Assembly: GCF_027912455.1 (NCBI RefSeq)
Contig: NZ_CP115446.1
Location: 457,501 to 521,500, forward strand
Source: Aurantiacibacter sp. MUD61
GTDB taxonomy: Bacteria > Pseudomonadota > Alphaproteobacteria > Sphingomonadales > Sphingomonadaceae
Length of the DNA stretch: 64,000 nucleotides
Direction of reading: 5' to 3'
The notes beneath the pieces are model-generated. The model had not been told where the DNA came from, did no database searches, and saw only the letters and a program-made list of their open reading frames with translations. Shown here piece after piece: positions 62,021 through 64,000 of the stretch. The position numbers and the translations under genes were made by a program. Numbering within the stretch: position 1 is the first letter of the stretch; every line of letters starts with the position of its first letter.

Positions 62021-63222
62021 GCTCCACCCTTGGCAGTGTGACAGCAGCATGCCAGCGCCAGATGGAAGAGGTCGGCGCCGGTATCGGCGCGTCCCTGCGC
62101 GGCGTCGACTGCGCTGCCAATGCCATGAGCGAAGCGACGTTCAACAACCTCTTCGCTGAAGGCGGCTTCCTTGGCCCGACTCTCACCGCTGTCCTGACCA
62201 TTTTCGTCGCGCTGCTGGGCTATGCGCTGATCACCGGGCGCACCCGCATCGGCGTGGCTTCGCTGACGCCCAAAATGGTGACGCTGGTAGCCGTGGTGAC
62301 CTTCGCGACCAGCTGGTTCGTATTCCAGATTTTCTTCTACAATCTCTTCGTTTGGGGCCCGGACTCGATCGCCACCGCGCTGATGGGAACCGATGGCTCC
62401 GCCACCACGATTTTCGCCGACAAGCTGGATGCCGTGATGCTGGCGCTGATGGAGGCGTCGGGGGGCGATGCGATGGATGCGAACACCTCGATCTTCTCGC
62501 CACCGGGCCTGCTCTGGTCGGGCGGCACCATGCTTCTGCTGGGCACAGTCGGCGTGCTGGCGACGACCAAGATCGCGCTCGCTATTCTGATGGGTCTAGG
62601 CCCGATTTTCATCCTGACAGCCTTGTTTGAAAGCACGCGCGGCCTGTTTACTGGTTGGCTCAAGGCTGTCGTGCTTATGGCGCTCGCCCCGCTCTTCGCA
62701 GTGCTCGGCGGATCGCTGATGCTCGAGCTCGCAGTGCCAGTCCTGTCCAGCCTCGCGACCACACCCGGCGAGATCGACGTGCGGCCAGCCATGGCCTTCT
62801 TCATGATAGGCGCGGTGCATCTGGCGCTCATGTTTATGGTGCTTAAAGTCCTTTCGACCATGGTGTCTGGCTGGACGGTATTCGGCTTTGCCAACCCTGA
62901 ACGCGCTGCCGATCGCGCTGCAAATGTCGCAGCCGCTGCGAGCACTCCGCAGGCAATCTCTGCCGCAATCGCCAGCACCCGCGCGCAGGACCGCGCTGGC
63001 GAGACAGGATCCCCTTCGCGCCGCGCCATCCGCGTCGCGTCGACCACGCCGCTGCCTGCCAACGATCCCGGCTCAAGCAGCACCAGCGTGAGAGAAACGC
63101 GCATCGTTTCAGGTGGCCCATCCGGCACCAGCGATGGCCCCACCAGTTCAGCCCCTTCGCGCGCCCGCGGCATCGGCAGCCGCTTCAAATCCGCGCCCAA
63201 TCGCTCCACGGAGAAAATCTGA
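62017..63222 (+). CDS. virB6: VirB6/TrbL-type inner-membrane channel protein
   Basis: A 401-residue protein with about six membrane helices in residues 45-290 (for example FLGPTLTAVLTIFVALLGYALITGRTRIG, MVTLVAVVTFATSWFVFQIFFYNLFVWG, and GLFTGWLKAVVLMALAPLFAVLGG), as in VirB6/TrbL, then a hydrophilic Ser/Ala/Arg/Pro-rich tail of about 110 residues. The start is GTG 62017, overlapping the virB4 stop. It is followed immediately by virB9; no virB5, B7 or B8 lies between. Confidence 0.85.
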   Translation: MSSTLGSVTAACQRQMEEVGAGIGASLRGVDCAANAMSEATFNNLFAEGGFLGPTLTAVLTIFVALLGYALITGRTRIGVASLTPKMVTLVAVVTFATSWFVFQIFFYNLFVWGPDSIATALMGTDGSATTIFADKLDAVMLALMEASGGDAMDANTSIFSPPGLLWSGGTMLLLGTVGVLATTKIALAILMGLGPIFILTALFESTRGLFTGWLKAVVLMALAPLFAVLGGSLMLELAVPVLSSLATTPGEIDVRPAMAFFMIGAVHLALMFMVLKVLSTMVSGWTVFGFANPERAADRAANVAAAASTPQAISAAIASTRAQDRAGETGSPSRRAIRVASTTPLPANDPGSSSTSVRETRIVSGGPSGTSDGPTSSAPSRARGIGSRFKSAPNRSTEKI

Positions 63223-64000
63223 TGTTCCGCGCCCTGTCTTGCAGCATCGCAGCAGCACTGGCCTTCACTACGCTCGCAGCGCCTGATGTCCAAGCCCAGG
63301 ATCCGCGCCTGATGGAGCGGCTTTACGATCCCACCCAGGTCGTGCGCATCGAAGGCCGCACCAATGTGCAGACGACGATCCAATTCGGCGAAGGCGAGCG
63401 GATCGAGAATGTCGCAGTCGGCAATTCCGCCACTTGGCAGGTGACGCCCAGCCGCAGCGCCAATTTGCTCTTCGTCAAGCCGCTGGAGCCGCGTGCTGCA
63501 ACCAATATGACGGTGGTGACCAATCGCCACACCTATCTTTTCGATCTGGTCGCCAATCCGGGCAATCGCACGCCGCTTTATATCCTCACTTTCACCTATC
63601 CTGAGGAGCTGGTGCCGGAGGATGAAACGGGGATGGCGATGACGCCGCTCCCGTCGGCCAATGCTTTGGAAATGGCTGCGGCGAATGACGATCTGGCGGT
63701 GCTTGATCCGGCGGACCTCAATTTCGCGTGGTCGAGCACCGGCACCGCTGCCCTCGTGCCTGCCGAGATTTACGACAATGGCCGCGCCACATTCCTCAAC
63801 TGGCCGGAGGACCGCGCACTCCCGGCCATCCTGTTGATGGACCGTGACGGTAACGAAGGCCCTGTGAATTATGCCGTGCGCGGGGACACGATCGTCCTCG
63901 ACCTCGTGCCCGGAGAAATCATCCTGCGATCGGGCGATGATGAAGCACGCCTCGTCAATCTTGGGCTTGCAGGCGCCTATCTGGCGGACGGCACCGCACG
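63222..64000 (+). CDS. virB9: VirB9/CagX-type core component (partial at window end)
   Basis: The visible 259 codons give a signal peptide (MFRALSCSIAAALAFTTLAAPDVQA), followed by VirB9-type beta strands (DPRLMERLYDPTQVVRIEGRTNVQTTIQFGEGERIENVAVGNSATWQV, RSANLLFVKPLEPRAATNMTVVTNRHTYLFDL) and the C-terminal domain start (PAEIYDNGRATFLNWPEDRALPAILLMDRDGNEGPVNYAVRGDTIVLDLV). It forms part of the outer-membrane core with VirB7 and VirB10. Its ATG overlaps the virB6 stop (TGATG). The frame is open through the end of the window, so the C terminus is missing here. Confidence 0.9.
   Translation, partial: MFRALSCSIAAALAFTTLAAPDVQAQDPRLMERLYDPTQVVRIEGRTNVQTTIQFGEGERIENVAVGNSATWQVTPSRSANLLFVKPLEPRAATNMTVVTNRHTYLFDLVANPGNRTPLYILTFTYPEELVPEDETGMAMTPLPSANALEMAAANDDLAVLDPADLNFAWSSTGTAALVPAEIYDNGRATFLNWPEDRALPAILLMDRDGNEGPVNYAVRGDTIVLDLVPGEIILRSGDDEARLVNLGLAGAYLADGTA

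Noticed and set aside
1..64000. CRISPR arrays, insertion sequences, prophage genes or rRNA genes
   Set aside because: No regular short direct repeats, transposase frames, phage structural genes or rRNA sequence were recognised. This was a reading by eye, so a degenerate element could have been missed.

Overview
This is a GC-rich alphaproteobacterial chromosome segment. It most likely comes from the order Sphingomonadales, close to the Erythrobacteraceae. Pointers to this are the HslV propeptide, a split glycine decarboxylase (gcvPA/gcvPB), DUF1134/EipA, a COQ9-like protein, a short FeoB of about 615 residues, the cytochrome bc1 chaperone, and large Caulobacter/Xanthomonas-type TonB-dependent receptors beside a flavin-dependent halogenase. 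The placement is inferred from gene content; no 16S rRNA gene is present. No prophage, insertion sequence or CRISPR array was seen.

Layout. 1-3.7 kb: end of an exopolysaccharide region (family 2 glycosyltransferase, flippase) and a two-lobed retropepsin-like protease. 3.7-12.1 kb: Atm1-type ABC exporter, double-domain M16 peptidase, SulP transporter, a frameshifted secreted gene, a leftover 3' end of a second sulP, and an acyltransferase. 12.1-17.8 kb: secreted hydrolase, the hslV-hslU operon with two small genes, bamE, the bc1 chaperone and a YceD protein. 17.9-22.2 kb: lipoprotein, a translationally coupled pair (PgaC-like synthase and beta-barrel), an FkbM methyltransferase and ssb. 22.3-30.6 kb: feoAB with a Fur-box-like sequence, COQ9, ankyrin protein, a SCO1/YcgN/YgjP operon, ribD-ribE and small genes. 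30.6-38 kb: aminotransferase, EipA-like protein, tRNA-Ser(GCU), and a glycine cleavage operon (gcvT-gcvH-gcvPA-gcvPB) behind a tandem glycine riboswitch. 38-39.7 kb: a secreted caspase-fold protein with PPC-like domains.

39.8-52.2 kb is a beta-glucan (laminarin-like) utilisation locus: GH16 lipoprotein, LacI regulator, MFS permease, GH3 lipoprotein, FucP-like permease, a TonB-dependent receptor and a divergent tryptophan-halogenase-family flavoprotein. A perfect 18-bp LacI-type palindrome lies before GH3, and two related AACGTT/GCGTT-centred sites lie between the receptor and the halogenase. The inferred flow is: receptor imports oligosaccharides, GH16 and GH3 cut them to glucose, the permeases take up glucose, LacI senses a sugar.

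52.3-58.1 kb holds an OmpR-family regulator with a degenerate receiver, a second TonB-dependent receptor, a cysteine-containing lipoprotein, and a divergent TPR protein across a TGTGAC-rich intergenic region. From 58.3 kb to the right edge runs a chromosomal type IV secretion operon in the order virB1-B2-B3-B4-B6-B9, cut by the window end inside virB9.

Most genes are ordinary core or accessory genes. The points most worth a second look are the sulP 3' duplication beside a frameshifted gene, the halogenase-containing glucan locus and its operators, the secreted orthocaspase with its 14-bp inverted repeat, the orphan regulator/receptor/lipoprotein module, and the T4SS with an unusual gene order.
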